A stretch of 7,953 nucleotides of DNA from Acidobacteriota bacterium (GTDB lineage: Bacteria; Acidobacteriota; UBA6911; RPQK01; JADFOI01), in assembly GCA_030624355.1 (NCBI GenBank), contig JAUXKG010000094.1, forward strand, positions 1-7,953, given 5' to 3'. The translations under genes and the position numbers were made by a program. This document shows, one piece after another, positions 1 through 5,823 of the stretch; the stretch's first letter is position 1; each line of letters begins with the position of its first letter. The notes beneath the pieces are model-generated. The model did not search any database and was not told the origin of the DNA. It saw nothing but the letters and a program-made list of their open reading frames with translations.

Positions 1-53
1 CCATTGACAACCCTCACAAGATCTTTCTGGGCCAGGTATTGCTGATCCCGTGA
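1..53 (+). CDS. C-terminal end of a LysM-domain protein (partial)
   Basis: The frame beginning at base 3 reads IDNPHKIFLGQVLLIP and then stops at TGA (51-53). This matches the usual end of a LysM repeat, in which an N-P-x-x-I-x-x-G-Q-x-L-x-I-P pattern closes the second helix and last strand. LysM modules bind N-acetylglucosamine-containing glycans such as peptidoglycan, so the full protein probably acts in the cell envelope, but its catalytic or other domains lie outside the window. Only 16 residues are visible. The assignment rests on this motif and on its fall immediately before a stop codon. The gene converges on clpB with the structured repeat between them. A chance match is possible but unlikely given how many motif positions agree. 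Confidence 0.68.
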   Translation, partial: IDNPHKIFLGQVLLIP

Positions 54-64
54 CCTGCGGGATC
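44..64 (+). terminator. Hairpin across the stop codon of the LysM gene, possible weak terminator
   Basis: GATCCCG (44-50) and CGGGATC (58-64) form a perfect 7-bp stem. The 7-nt loop contains the TGA stop of the upstream gene. No T-tract follows, so it is not a classical intrinsic terminator. It could slow or protect the 3' end of the transcript, or simply be fortuitous. Confidence 0.35.
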
Positions 65-91
65 CTAACAGCTGACAACTGACAGGATAAT

Positions 92-108
92 TAGCCCGAG
101 TGACGCAT
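92..108 (+). repeat. Solitary terminal-repeat-like half site beside repeat copy 1
   Basis: TAGCCCGAGTGACGCAT matches 13 of 17 positions of the right terminal repeat of the 5840-6045 element read on the minus strand, including TAGCCCG and ACGCA. It points the same way as the left end of copy 1, which begins 22 bp further on. It may be the relic of another element or an older outer end of copy 1. Its TAGCCCG can also pair with the CGGGCTA that ends copy 1 at 360. Confidence 0.4.
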
Positions 109-218
109 GATCAAGGCCCGGATTATGTATAGGTTTTCTTCACTGCGCTCAGATGAAGGCGGCGTGACGAAGTGCTGCAGGCGCCACGATGACAAGGCGT
201 GCCACTCACAAACCTCCG

Positions 219-259
219 AATCTGTGTCAATCCGTGTTCGTTAATCCGTGGAATCCGTG
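219..259 (+). repeat. Short AATCYGTG repeats in the core of copy 1
   Basis: AATCTGTG at 219-226 and AATCCGTG at 229-236, 243-250 and 252-259 give four near-identical octamers with unequal spacing (2, 6 and 1 nt). They replace the hairpin core found in copy 2. Similar degenerate ATCYGTG strings occur in intergenic DNA of several bacterial groups as I recall, but that is not verified here. The spacing and unit length do not fit a CRISPR array. Confidence 0.6.
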
Positions 260-294
260 TTAACAAGGCAGCACAATGCGGTCAGCGTGGATGA

Positions 295-320
295 TTCTTC
301 ACTACGCTCAGATGAAGGCG
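295..320 (+). repeat. Third copy of the CTTCAC...GATGAAGGCG hairpin module
   Basis: This 26-bp block repeats 136-161 of the same element and 5862-5887 of copy 2, differing only at one base in the middle (A here, G at 145, T at 5871). Each copy can form a CTTCA/TGAAG 5-bp hairpin. In copy 2 the corresponding right arm lacks the block, so it marks a discrete 25-nt insertion or deletion within the element. Confidence 0.7.
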
Positions 321-362
321 AGCTGCACTGCAGTAGACAACCTAGGCATGATCCGGGCTAGA

Positions 363-3017
363 TTAAGTCTTTTCTACCAGTACCGGTGGCTCCTCCGGGG
401 AGGCTGTCTCTTGCGGCTGGAACGTCAGTTCTGTCTTGGAAGAGTCGAAGTCCACCCTCACTGCCTGTCCCTCAGCCACCTGTCCCTGAATGATTAGGCG
501 ACCTAGAGGACTCTTGAGCTCTTTTTGAATCGCTCGTTTCAAAGGTCGCGCCCCAAACTTCGGATCATAGCCAACGCGTACCAGAAAGTTTCGCGCCTCA
601 TCGGTCAACTCAATGCTGATCTTTCGCTCTGCCAGGCGCAGGCGCAGCTCATCCAACTGGATATCCACAATCTGTTTGAGATGATCCTGACACAGAGCAT
701 GGAAAACAATCGTCTCGTCGATTCGGTTTAGGAACTCCGGACGAAAGCATTGCCCAAGCTCTTCCAGAACAGTCCCCTTCATCTCTTCATAGGCTTCACC
801 CTGGAAGGCACCTGCATACTCCAGAATCCGCTCACTACCCAGGTTGGAGGTCATAATCACAATGGTGTTCTTGAAATCGACGGTCCTTCCCTTCCCATCG
901 GTCAGCCGTCCCTCGTCGAGAATCTGCAGCAGCATATTGAAAACATCGTGATGGGCCTTTTCCATCTCATCCAATAGAACCACACAGTAGGGGCGCCGCC
1001 GAACGGCCTCAGTGAGCTGTCCCCCCTCTTCGTAGCCTACATAGCCCGGAGGTGCTCCAACCAGTCGGGAGACGGTGTGACGTTCCTGATACTCAGACAT
1101 GTCCAGTCGTACCATCGCCGCCTGATCATCGAACAAAAACTGCGCCAGTGCCCGTCCCAGCTCAGTCTTTCCTACTCCGGTCGGTCCCAGAAAGATAAAA
1201 CTGCCAATCGGACGATTGGGATCCTTGAGACCGGATCGAGCTCGAATGACAGACTCCGCTACGGCTGTCACCGCCTCATCCTGACCGATCACTCGACGAT
1301 GAAGTTCATCGTCGAGCTGAAGAAGTTTTTGCATCTCCCCCTCCAGCAACCGGGAGACAGGGATTCCAGTCCAGCGACTGACGACGTCGGCAATATCCTC
1401 ATCTTCCACTTCTTCCTTCAGCAGTCGACTTTCCACCTGCTTCTTCACCAACCGCTGCTCTTCCTCTTCAAGCTCCTTTTCCAACTGCGTCAACTTACCG
1501 TACTTGAGCTCAGCTGCCCGATTCAGGTCGTACTGAAGTTCCGCCTGTTCAATCTCTTTCTGCGTTTTCTCGATCTGTTCGCGAATGGAGCGCAGGCGTT
1601 GGACCGTGTCTTTCTCGGCCTGCCACTGAGCCTGTAGCGTGTCGCTCTCAGTTCTCAGATTAGCCAACTCCTTTTCCAGTTTACCCAGGCGCTCTTTGGA
1701 AGCCCGATCTGTCTCACGCCTTAAGGCTTCCCGTTCAATCTCCAGTTGCATCACCCGACGCTGCACCTCATCTAACTCAACAGGCACAGAATCAATTTCA
1801 GTTCGCAGCTTGGCAGCTGCCTCATCGATCAGATCAATAGCCTTGTCGGGAAGAAAACGGTCGGCGATGTAGCGATTGGAAAGAACGGCAGCCGCCACCA
1901 GCGCGGAATCCTTGATTCGAACACCGTGATGGATCTCGTAGCACTGGCTCAACCCGCGCAAAATGGAAATGGTATCTTCTACCGACGGCTGATCCACCCA
2001 TATGGGCTGAAATCGTCGCTCCAAAGCAGCATCTTTCTCAAGATGCTTGCGATACTCGTCAAGAGTGGTTGCTCCGATGCAATGTAGTTCTCCTCGAGCC
2101 AGCATGGGCTTTAGAAGGTTTCCTGCATCCATCGCTCCTTCGACCTTTCCAGCTCCAACAACTGTGTGTAACTCGTCGATAAAGAGAATGACCTCGCCCC
2201 TCGATTCCTGAACCTCCTTGAGAACCGCTTTTAGCCTCTCCTCAAACTCCCCTCGATACTTGGCACCCGCGATTAGGGCACCCATGTCCAAGGCCACAAT
2301 TCGCTTATTCTTCAGCCCTTCCGGAACGTCTCCTCGCAGGATACGCTGCGCCAAACCTTCCACGATGGCAGTTTTTCCCACTCCCGGATCTCCAATAAGC
2401 ACCGGATTATTCTTAGTTCGCCGCGACAGCACCTGTACAACACGCCGAATTTCCTCATCCCGGCCGATAACCGGATCCAATTTTCCCTGGCTCGCATCGT
2501 GCGTCAAATCGCGGCCGTATCGCTCCAGAGCTTCATACGTACCTTCCGGATTCGGAGAGGTCACTCTTTGACTACCGCGGACTTCCCGCAGAGCCAACAT
2601 CAGACGGTCACGAGTCACCCCGAATTCTCTGAGGATTCGGCCGGCGGCCTCTGTGTCATCAGTCATTGCCAACAGCAGGTGCTCAACCGAGATAAAGTCG
2701 TCCTTCAGTCCTTTTGCTTCTTCTTGGGCCTTTGACAACAGGAGGTTCAGTCGTCCGCTGATGTAAACCTGGTCGGTTTCTCCGGAAAGACCGGAAAGGG
2801 TGGGTAAGGCAGCCAGTTCCTTCGCAATCTGCTCCTTGATTCCTTCCAGACTGATCTCTGCTTTGTTGAATATTGAAACAGCCAAACCTCTGGGTTGCTC
2901 GAGAAGGGCTCCCAATAAGTGTTCGACATCAATCTGAGAATGGCTGTCTTTAAGTGCTTTCGTCTGGGAAGCACTCAGTGCCTGCTGAACTTTCTCAGTA
3001 AGACGATTCATATCCAT
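363..3017 (-). CDS. clpB: ATP-dependent disaggregase ClpB (Hsp104 family)
   Basis: ClpB is a hexameric AAA+ unfoldase that works with DnaK/DnaJ/GrpE in the cytosol to pull polypeptides out of aggregates. The 884-residue protein has full family length. It shows a ClpN domain (about 1-145), NBD1 with Walker A GDPGVGKT (209-216), pore loop KYRGEFEER (from 253), Walker B ILFIDE (277-282) and ERRF (333-336). The long coiled-coil middle domain (about 410-535), diagnostic of ClpB rather than ClpA or ClpC, includes YDLNRAAELKYG. NBD2 has Walker A GPTGVGKT (611-618), pore loop GYVGYEEG (658-665), Walker B VVLLDE (679-684) and sensor 2 GARPLKR (822-828). The chosen ATG (3017) has GGGAG 5 nt upstream; a second ATG at codon 3 has the same site 11 nt away. 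It diverges from hsp20 and grpE, which fits its role. No lesion is seen. Confidence 0.98.
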   Translation of the reverse strand: MDMNRLTEKVQQALSASQTKALKDSHSQIDVEHLLGALLEQPRGLAVSIFNKAEISLEGIKEQIAKELAALPTLSGLSGETDQVYISGRLNLLLSKAQEEAKGLKDDFISVEHLLLAMTDDTEAAGRILREFGVTRDRLMLALREVRGSQRVTSPNPEGTYEALERYGRDLTHDASQGKLDPVIGRDEEIRRVVQVLSRRTKNNPVLIGDPGVGKTAIVEGLAQRILRGDVPEGLKNKRIVALDMGALIAGAKYRGEFEERLKAVLKEVQESRGEVILFIDELHTVVGAGKVEGAMDAGNLLKPMLARGELHCIGATTLDEYRKHLEKDAALERRFQPIWVDQPSVEDTISILRGLSQCYEIHHGVRIKDSALVAAAVLSNRYIADRFLPDKAIDLIDEAAAKLRTEIDSVPVELDEVQRRVMQLEIEREALRRETDRASKERLGKLEKELANLRTESDTLQAQWQAEKDTVQRLRSIREQIEKTQKEIEQAELQYDLNRAAELKYGKLTQLEKELEEEEQRLVKKQVESRLLKEEVEDEDIADVVSRWTGIPVSRLLEGEMQKLLQLDDELHRRVIGQDEAVTAVAESVIRARSGLKDPNRPIGSFIFLGPTGVGKTELGRALAQFLFDDQAAMVRLDMSEYQERHTVSRLVGAPPGYVGYEEGGQLTEAVRRRPYCVVLLDEMEKAHHDVFNMLLQILDEGRLTDGKGRTVDFKNTIVIMTSNLGSERILEYAGAFQGEAYEEMKGTVLEELGQCFRPEFLNRIDETIVFHALCQDHLKQIVDIQLDELRLRLAERKISIELTDEARNFLVRVGYDPKFGARPLKRAIQKELKSPLGRLIIQGQVAEGQAVRVDFDSSKTELTFQPQETASPEEPPVLVEKT

Positions 3018-3097
3018 AGTCTCTCCCTCGCTTTGACTCTTCGTCGACCGATCTTGCTCTCACTCGTCACCCCAAAAAAATCGACCGCTACAATGTT

Positions 3098-3126
3098 TAT
3101 ATAAGATCCGGGATTCGAGAACACAA
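3098..3126 (-). promoter_or_regulatory. Candidate clpB promoter (TTGTGT-N17-TATATA)
   Basis: On the minus strand TTGTGT (3126-3121) is followed after 17 nt by TATATA (3103-3098), and TATAAA (3101-3096) lies slightly downstream. This is a plausible housekeeping-sigma promoter with a leader of about 75 nt to the clpB ATG. A clean sigma-32 pattern (CTTGAAA with CCCCATNT) is not seen. The support is consensus similarity plus exact mirror placement relative to the hsp20 promoter. Confidence 0.55.
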
Positions 3127-3154
3127 ACTTGACAGCACACAACTCAGATCTTAT
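3101..3154. promoter_or_regulatory. 8-bp inverted repeat joining the two divergent stress promoters
   Basis: ATAAGATC (3101-3108) and GATCTTAT (3147-3154) are perfect inverted repeats. Read from each promoter, the octamer GATCTTAT starts exactly 12 nt after each -35 hexamer and runs into each -10 box. The two -35 hexamers (3121-3126 and 3129-3134) are only 2 bp apart. The symmetry suggests coordinated control of clpB and hsp20-grpE, either by a dimeric regulator binding both arms or by a sigma factor that reads the octamer. The regulator is unknown. Confidence 0.5.
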
Positions 3155-3157
3155 TGT
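3129..3157 (+). promoter_or_regulatory. Candidate hsp20-grpE promoter (TTGACA-N17-TATTGT)
   Basis: A perfect TTGACA (3129-3134) is followed after 17 nt by TATTGT (3152-3157, four of six consensus bases). Initiation would fall near 3164, giving a leader of about 120 nt before the hsp20 GTG. No CIRCE inverted repeat is present, so HrcA control is not indicated. Confidence 0.65.
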
Positions 3158-3163
3158 GATTGG

Positions 3164-3285
3164 AGTACTTACGTCTCATTCCGGCTGTAAGCAGAAGGGA
3201 TGTCCCGGTCTTGGAAGGTCAGGTGATGGACCACAGGATGCTAAGGACTTCTGCGCGCCGAGTGAGCTGACGAGGGAGGGCGCCC
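3164..3285 (+). promoter_or_regulatory. Long structured hsp20 leader, possible RNA thermometer
   Basis: The predicted leader has a long-range stem GCAGAAG (3191-3197) with CTTCTGC (3248-3254), and inside it GGTC (3207-3210) with GACC (3229-3232). Immediately after, GCGCC (3255-3259) can pair with GGCGC (3279-3283), which covers the last base of the Shine-Dalgarno GGAGG (3275-3279) and the bases before the GTG. GGGCGCCC (3278-3285) is also self-complementary. Small heat-shock genes are commonly controlled by such thermometers (for example ROSE elements), but no ROSE consensus is recognised here, so the function is inference. Confidence 0.35.
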
Positions 3286-3726
3286 GTGACGATAACCCGC
3301 TGGGATCCATTTCAAGATTTGATTTCTCTGCAGGAGCGAATGAACCGGCTTTTTGATGAGACTCTACGCTCTCAGGCCGGAGAGGAAGAGGCTCCCTCGG
3401 CTGCCTGGGCACCGGTCGTCGATATCTACGAAACCGAGTTCGCAATCGTTGTAAAGGCTGACCTTCCCGAGGTCTCTAAAACAGACATCGACATCAAGGT
3501 GGAAAACAATGTTCTGACCATGCGAGGGGAAAGAAAATTGAGCGAAGAAATCAAGAAGGAAGACTACTTCCGAATGGAACGCCAGTACGGGATCTTCAAA
3601 CGGAGCCTGTCTCTTCCGGGTGACATCGATCAGAAGGGGATCAAGGCTTCTCACGAGGATGGGGTTCTGACGATCGAGATCCCCAAACAGAGCGACAGCA
3701 AGCCCCGTCAAATAAAAATCACTTGA
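3286..3726 (+). CDS. Small heat-shock protein, Hsp20/alpha-crystallin family
   Basis: This ATP-independent cytosolic holdase binds unfolding proteins and hands them to DnaK and ClpB for refolding. The 146-residue product has the usual class A bacterial Hsp20 layout: a short N-terminal arm beginning TRWDPFQDL, an alpha-crystallin domain from about 41 to 134 (WAPVVDIYET at 41-50, FKRSLSLP at 104-111, and the signature DGVL at 125-128), and a C-terminal IKI anchor (143-145) that links oligomer subunits. Translation starts at GTG (3286), supported by an excellent GGAGG Shine-Dalgarno at 3275-3279, six bases upstream. It is the first gene of a likely two-gene transcript with grpE and diverges from clpB, so three genes of one refolding pathway share a control region. 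Gene symbols in this family are inconsistent (hsp20, ibpA, hspA), so none is assigned. Confidence 0.95.
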   Translation: MTITRWDPFQDLISLQERMNRLFDETLRSQAGEEEAPSAAWAPVVDIYETEFAIVVKADLPEVSKTDIDIKVENNVLTMRGERKLSEEIKKEDYFRMERQYGIFKRSLSLPGDIDQKGIKASHEDGVLTIEIPKQSDSKPRQIKIT

Positions 3727-3728
3727 GA

Positions 3729-3767
3729 TAGGAGAGGTCAAAGTAGACTGCCCCTTCTCTTCTCCTA
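3729..3767 (+). other. Intercistronic hairpin between hsp20 and grpE
   Basis: TAGGAGA (3729-3735) and TCTCCTA (3761-3767) form a perfect 7-bp stem around a 25-nt loop, starting 2 bp after the hsp20 stop. No T-tract follows, so termination is not implied. It could stabilise the hsp20 message or reduce grpE expression relative to hsp20. The remaining 12 nt before the grpE ATG contain no good Shine-Dalgarno. Confidence 0.4.
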
Positions 3768-3779
3768 GTCACAGAAAAA

Positions 3780-4397
3780 ATGTCGCAATCAAAAGACGAG
3801 AAACCTTTTCAGATTACTGACCGGCGATTCTGGGTGCAGGACGATTCAGCAGTCGAGAAGGCCCGAGTTAAGAAGCGCCAATATCCTTCCGTGGTAGAGG
3901 AACTGGCCGCCAGAACCGAACTTGCTGAACAAAGACTCAAGGAGAAACTTCAGCAGCTCGACAAGGAGAATGAAGCCTTCCGCCTCCGTTTGAGCCAAGA
4001 AATGGACAAACGACTTCAGCACGAAAAGATCGAACTCCTGAATGACTTTCTCGAATTGGTTGACAATTTTGAACGAGCACTGCAGGCTCAGGAGAACTCC
4101 AGTCTGAAAGACCTCAAAGAAGGCCTTAGACTCAACCTGAAACTGTTTCTAGATAAGCTACAATCCATTGGGATCGAATCCATGGATCTACTCCATCAAC
4201 CTTTTGATCCACATGAAGCAGAGGCAGTTGACATTGTCCCGGTCGAAGACGCCAGCCTGGACCAAAAGGTCGTTGAGGTCCTGCAACGTGGCTACCGCTG
4301 GAAGGATCAACTCCTTCGGGTGGCTAAGGTACGAATCGGTCAGTTTCGACCAAAGAAACCAGTTGCCTCAGAGGGAACTACGGAAGCCCCTTCATAA
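3780..4397 (+). CDS. grpE: Nucleotide-exchange factor GrpE
   Basis: GrpE is a homodimer that opens the DnaK nucleotide-binding domain to release ADP, setting the pace of the Hsp70 cycle. The 205-residue protein has a predicted long helix or coiled coil at about 37-90, the family motif DNFERAL (95-101), and a C-terminal beta domain containing GIESMDLLHQPFDPHEAEAV (131-150) and GYRWKDQLLRVAKVRIG, which contacts DnaK. The N-terminal extension (1-36, with ITDRRFWVQDD) is not part of the conserved core. The ATG at 3780 is the first in-frame start after hsp20, but it lacks a clear Shine-Dalgarno, so translation may depend on hsp20 translation or on the A-rich upstream sequence. The usual partners hrcA, dnaK and dnaJ are not adjacent. 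A strong terminator follows. Confidence 0.95.
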   Translation: MSQSKDEKPFQITDRRFWVQDDSAVEKARVKKRQYPSVVEELAARTELAEQRLKEKLQQLDKENEAFRLRLSQEMDKRLQHEKIELLNDFLELVDNFERALQAQENSSLKDLKEGLRLNLKLFLDKLQSIGIESMDLLHQPFDPHEAEAVDIVPVEDASLDQKVVEVLQRGYRWKDQLLRVAKVRIGQFRPKKPVASEGTTEAPS

Positions 4398-4406
4398 GAG
4401 AAGAGT

Positions 4407-4435
4407 GGACAGTCTACTCTGTCCCCCCCTTTTTT
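4407..4435 (+). terminator. Intrinsic terminator after grpE
   Basis: GGACAG (4407-4412) and CTGTCC (4419-4424) pair around a 6-nt loop, followed by five C and then six T (4430-4435). It begins 10 bp after the grpE stop and ends just before the convergent ruvC stop. The minus-strand side lacks a T-run, so it serves mainly the hsp20-grpE transcript. Confidence 0.8.
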
Positions 4436-4436
4436 C

Positions 4437-4955
4437 TTACCGGCGAGAACGGCAGTATTTTTGCAGCTGCCGGTTTTGTGATCTGCTGAAGACATGACAT
4501 AGAGCCACAGCCAAAGCATCGGCCGCGTCATGAGGCTGAGGTTCCTGCTTGAGATTCAACAGAGTACGCATCATGCTCTGAATTTGTCCCTTGTCCGCTC
4601 GTCCATATCCAACCACTGCCTTCTTCACAGCTGTGGGAGAGTACTCGACAAGTGGAATGTCAAACTGAGCTGCCAGCAGAAGCACTACTCCTCGAGTGTG
4701 ACCCAACTTGAGTGCACTCTTCGCGTTCACGGCGAAAAACACATCCTCTACCGCCATTATCGCAGGTGAATATCGATCCAGTATGAGTGAGAGCTGGTCA
4801 TAGATTTGTTTTAGCCGGTCCGAGAAGCTGGTGGTCTGTTTGCCACCTGCCACTGTAATCCCTCCATACCCGAGGCAGCACAAACGACTCCCTTCGGTTC
4901 GGACGAGACCGTAGCCGGTAACTCGACTACCAGGGTCTACACCTAAAATGACCAC
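4437..4955 (-). CDS. ruvC: Holliday-junction resolvase RuvC
   Basis: RuvC is a dimeric, metal-dependent endonuclease that cuts four-way junctions at the end of recombinational repair, normally with the RuvAB branch-migration motor. The 172-residue length is typical. The acidic catalytic set is visible: Asp7 in LGVDPG, Glu70 in AVEDVFF, and Asp143 and Asp146 in HDAADALAVA. The N-terminal VDPGSRVTGYG (6-16) is characteristic. The start is GTG at 4955; no ATG, GTG or TTG occurs in frame between it and the yebC stop, and homology begins at once, so the start is well fixed although no strong Shine-Dalgarno precedes it. It lies 84 bp downstream of yebC, most likely in one operon. ruvA and ruvB, often neighbours, are not here because grpE converges directly downstream. 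Confidence 0.96.
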   Translation of the reverse strand: MVILGVDPGSRVTGYGLVRTEGSRLCCLGYGGITVAGGKQTTSFSDRLKQIYDQLSLILDRYSPAIMAVEDVFFAVNAKSALKLGHTRGVVLLLAAQFDIPLVEYSPTAVKKAVVGYGRADKGQIQSMMRTLLNLKQEPQPHDAADALAVALCHVFSRSQNRQLQKYCRSRR

Positions 4956-5023
4956 CGAGTGATCATACTCTTGGCCGCTGACCTGGTTCCCTGAATCACA
5001 GAGGACTTCAAGAGTGATGCAGT

Positions 5024-5033
5024 TTATGCATAA
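5024..5033. other. Perfect 10-bp palindrome in the yebC-ruvC gap
   Basis: TTATGCATAA (5024-5033) is a perfect palindrome 6 bp downstream of the yebC stop codon. It could be a protein-binding site or a small hairpin near a transcript end, but it is AT-rich and may be chance. No terminator with a T-tract is seen, which agrees with yebC and ruvC being co-transcribed. Confidence 0.25.
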
Positions 5034-5039
5034 TTCGGA

Positions 5040-5792
5040 CTAAGAGCTGGCCAGAGCTTCCATTTCCGTGTCGTCAATATCGAAATTGGCGAAGGCACTC
5101 TGCACGTCGTCGTGATCTTCAAGCGCCTCCATCAGACGGAGCATTCTTTCTGCCTGTTTACCCTCTAGACGAACTTCGGTCTGTGGAATCATCGTCACCT
5201 CGGCCGAAAGGACTGGGATTTCAGCCGTCTCCAGTGCCTGTCTGACGGATTCCAAACTCTCAAAGGATGTGTAAACAGCAAAGCTGTCCCCTTCGCTTTG
5301 CAGATCCTCCGCACCAGCCTCTAAGGCCACCTCCAGCAGTTTCTCTTCTGAAATCAATTGCTGATCGATAGCAACGTACCCCTTCTTGTCAAACATCCAC
5401 AGCACGCTGCCACTTTCTCCCAGGTTTCCTCCCTGTTTGGAAAAAATATAGCGCACTTCAGCCACGGTACGGTTCTTGTTGTCGGTCAGCGCTTCGACAA
5501 TCACAGCAACACCTCCAGGACCGTACCCCTCATAAATTACAGTCTCGAAACTCTGCCCCGGAAGTTCGCCAGTTCCCTTCATGATGGCCCGTTTGATGTT
5601 GTCAAGAGGCATGTTGGCATCCTTGGCCGTCTGTACAGAGGATCTTAGCCTGGGATTGGCTTCAATATCTCCGCCTCCCAGACGGGCAGCCACACTGATC
5701 TCCTTAATCAATCGAGTAAAAAGTTTCCCTCGTTTGGCGTCAGTGGCGGCCTTCTTATGTCGGATTGAATGCCATTTGGAATGTCCAGACAT
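5040..5792 (-). CDS. yebC: YebC/TACO1 family protein
   Basis: The YebC/TACO1 family was long annotated as transcriptional regulators; recent work points to a ribosome-associated role in relieving stalls, notably at proline-rich stretches. The 250-residue product has the diagnostic start SGHSKWHSIRHKKAATDAKRGKLF, followed by NPRLRSSVQTAKDANMP (46-62), YEGYGPGG (87-94), TDNKNRT (103-109), FSKQGGNLGESGSV (117-130) and a C-terminal DDVQSAFANFDI. The length is standard. The ATG at 5792 has GGAG nine bases upstream. It heads the yebC-ruvC pair, a common bacterial neighbourhood. Its candidate promoter overlaps the left end of the structured repeat. The two cellular roles proposed for the family cannot be separated from sequence alone. 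Confidence 0.96.
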   Translation of the reverse strand: MSGHSKWHSIRHKKAATDAKRGKLFTRLIKEISVAARLGGGDIEANPRLRSSVQTAKDANMPLDNIKRAIMKGTGELPGQSFETVIYEGYGPGGVAVIVEALTDNKNRTVAEVRYIFSKQGGNLGESGSVLWMFDKKGYVAIDQQLISEEKLLEVALEAGAEDLQSEGDSFAVYTSFESLESVRQALETAEIPVLSAEVTMIPQTEVRLEGKQAERMLRLMEALEDHDDVQSAFANFDIDDTEMEALASS

Positions 5793-5823
5793 GATCTAAA
5801 TCTCCATTAACCGATTGCACTTT

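Larger units (their letters stand above)
114..360 (+). repeat. Structured repeat element, copy 1 (MITE/BIME-like or ncRNA)
   Basis: This roughly 247-bp element has imperfect terminal inverted repeats at 114-138 and 336-360; about 23 of 25 opposed positions can pair if G-T/G-U is allowed. Bases 115-199 match 5841-5925 of copy 2 at 80 of 85 positions, with an identical run of 54 bp. Bases 265-296 match 5975-6006 at 29 of 32, and 322-341 match 6007-6026 exactly. An inner stem CCACG-A-TGAC (184-193) pairs with GTCA-G-CGTGG (281-290). The central core (about 200-264) is unlike that of copy 2 and holds short ATCCGTG repeats. Copy 1 also carries an extra 25-nt block (297-321) repeating the CTTCAC...GATGAAGGC motif of its left arm. 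No protein is evident in it. The right end lies 2 bp from the clpB stop codon, so any clpB transcript end falls within the element. Confidence 0.8.

Noticed and set aside
219..259. Possible CRISPR-like array
   Set aside because: Units are only 8 bp with spacers of 1-6 nt; there are no 20-40 bp repeats or spacers and no cas genes.
1077..1637. 186-codon + strand reading frame opposite clpB
   Set aside because: It lies wholly antisense to the well-conserved clpB and resembles no family; it is a shadow frame.
3129..3170. CIRCE (HrcA) or sigma-32 promoter for the heat-shock genes
   Set aside because: No TTAGCACTC-N9-GAGTGCTAA and no CCCCATNT -10; only a short ACTC...GAGT symmetry is present.
3735..3743. 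CtsR-type site (GGTCAAA) after hsp20
   Set aside because: Only one heptamer is present; CtsR operators need two in tandem, and it lies downstream of the gene.
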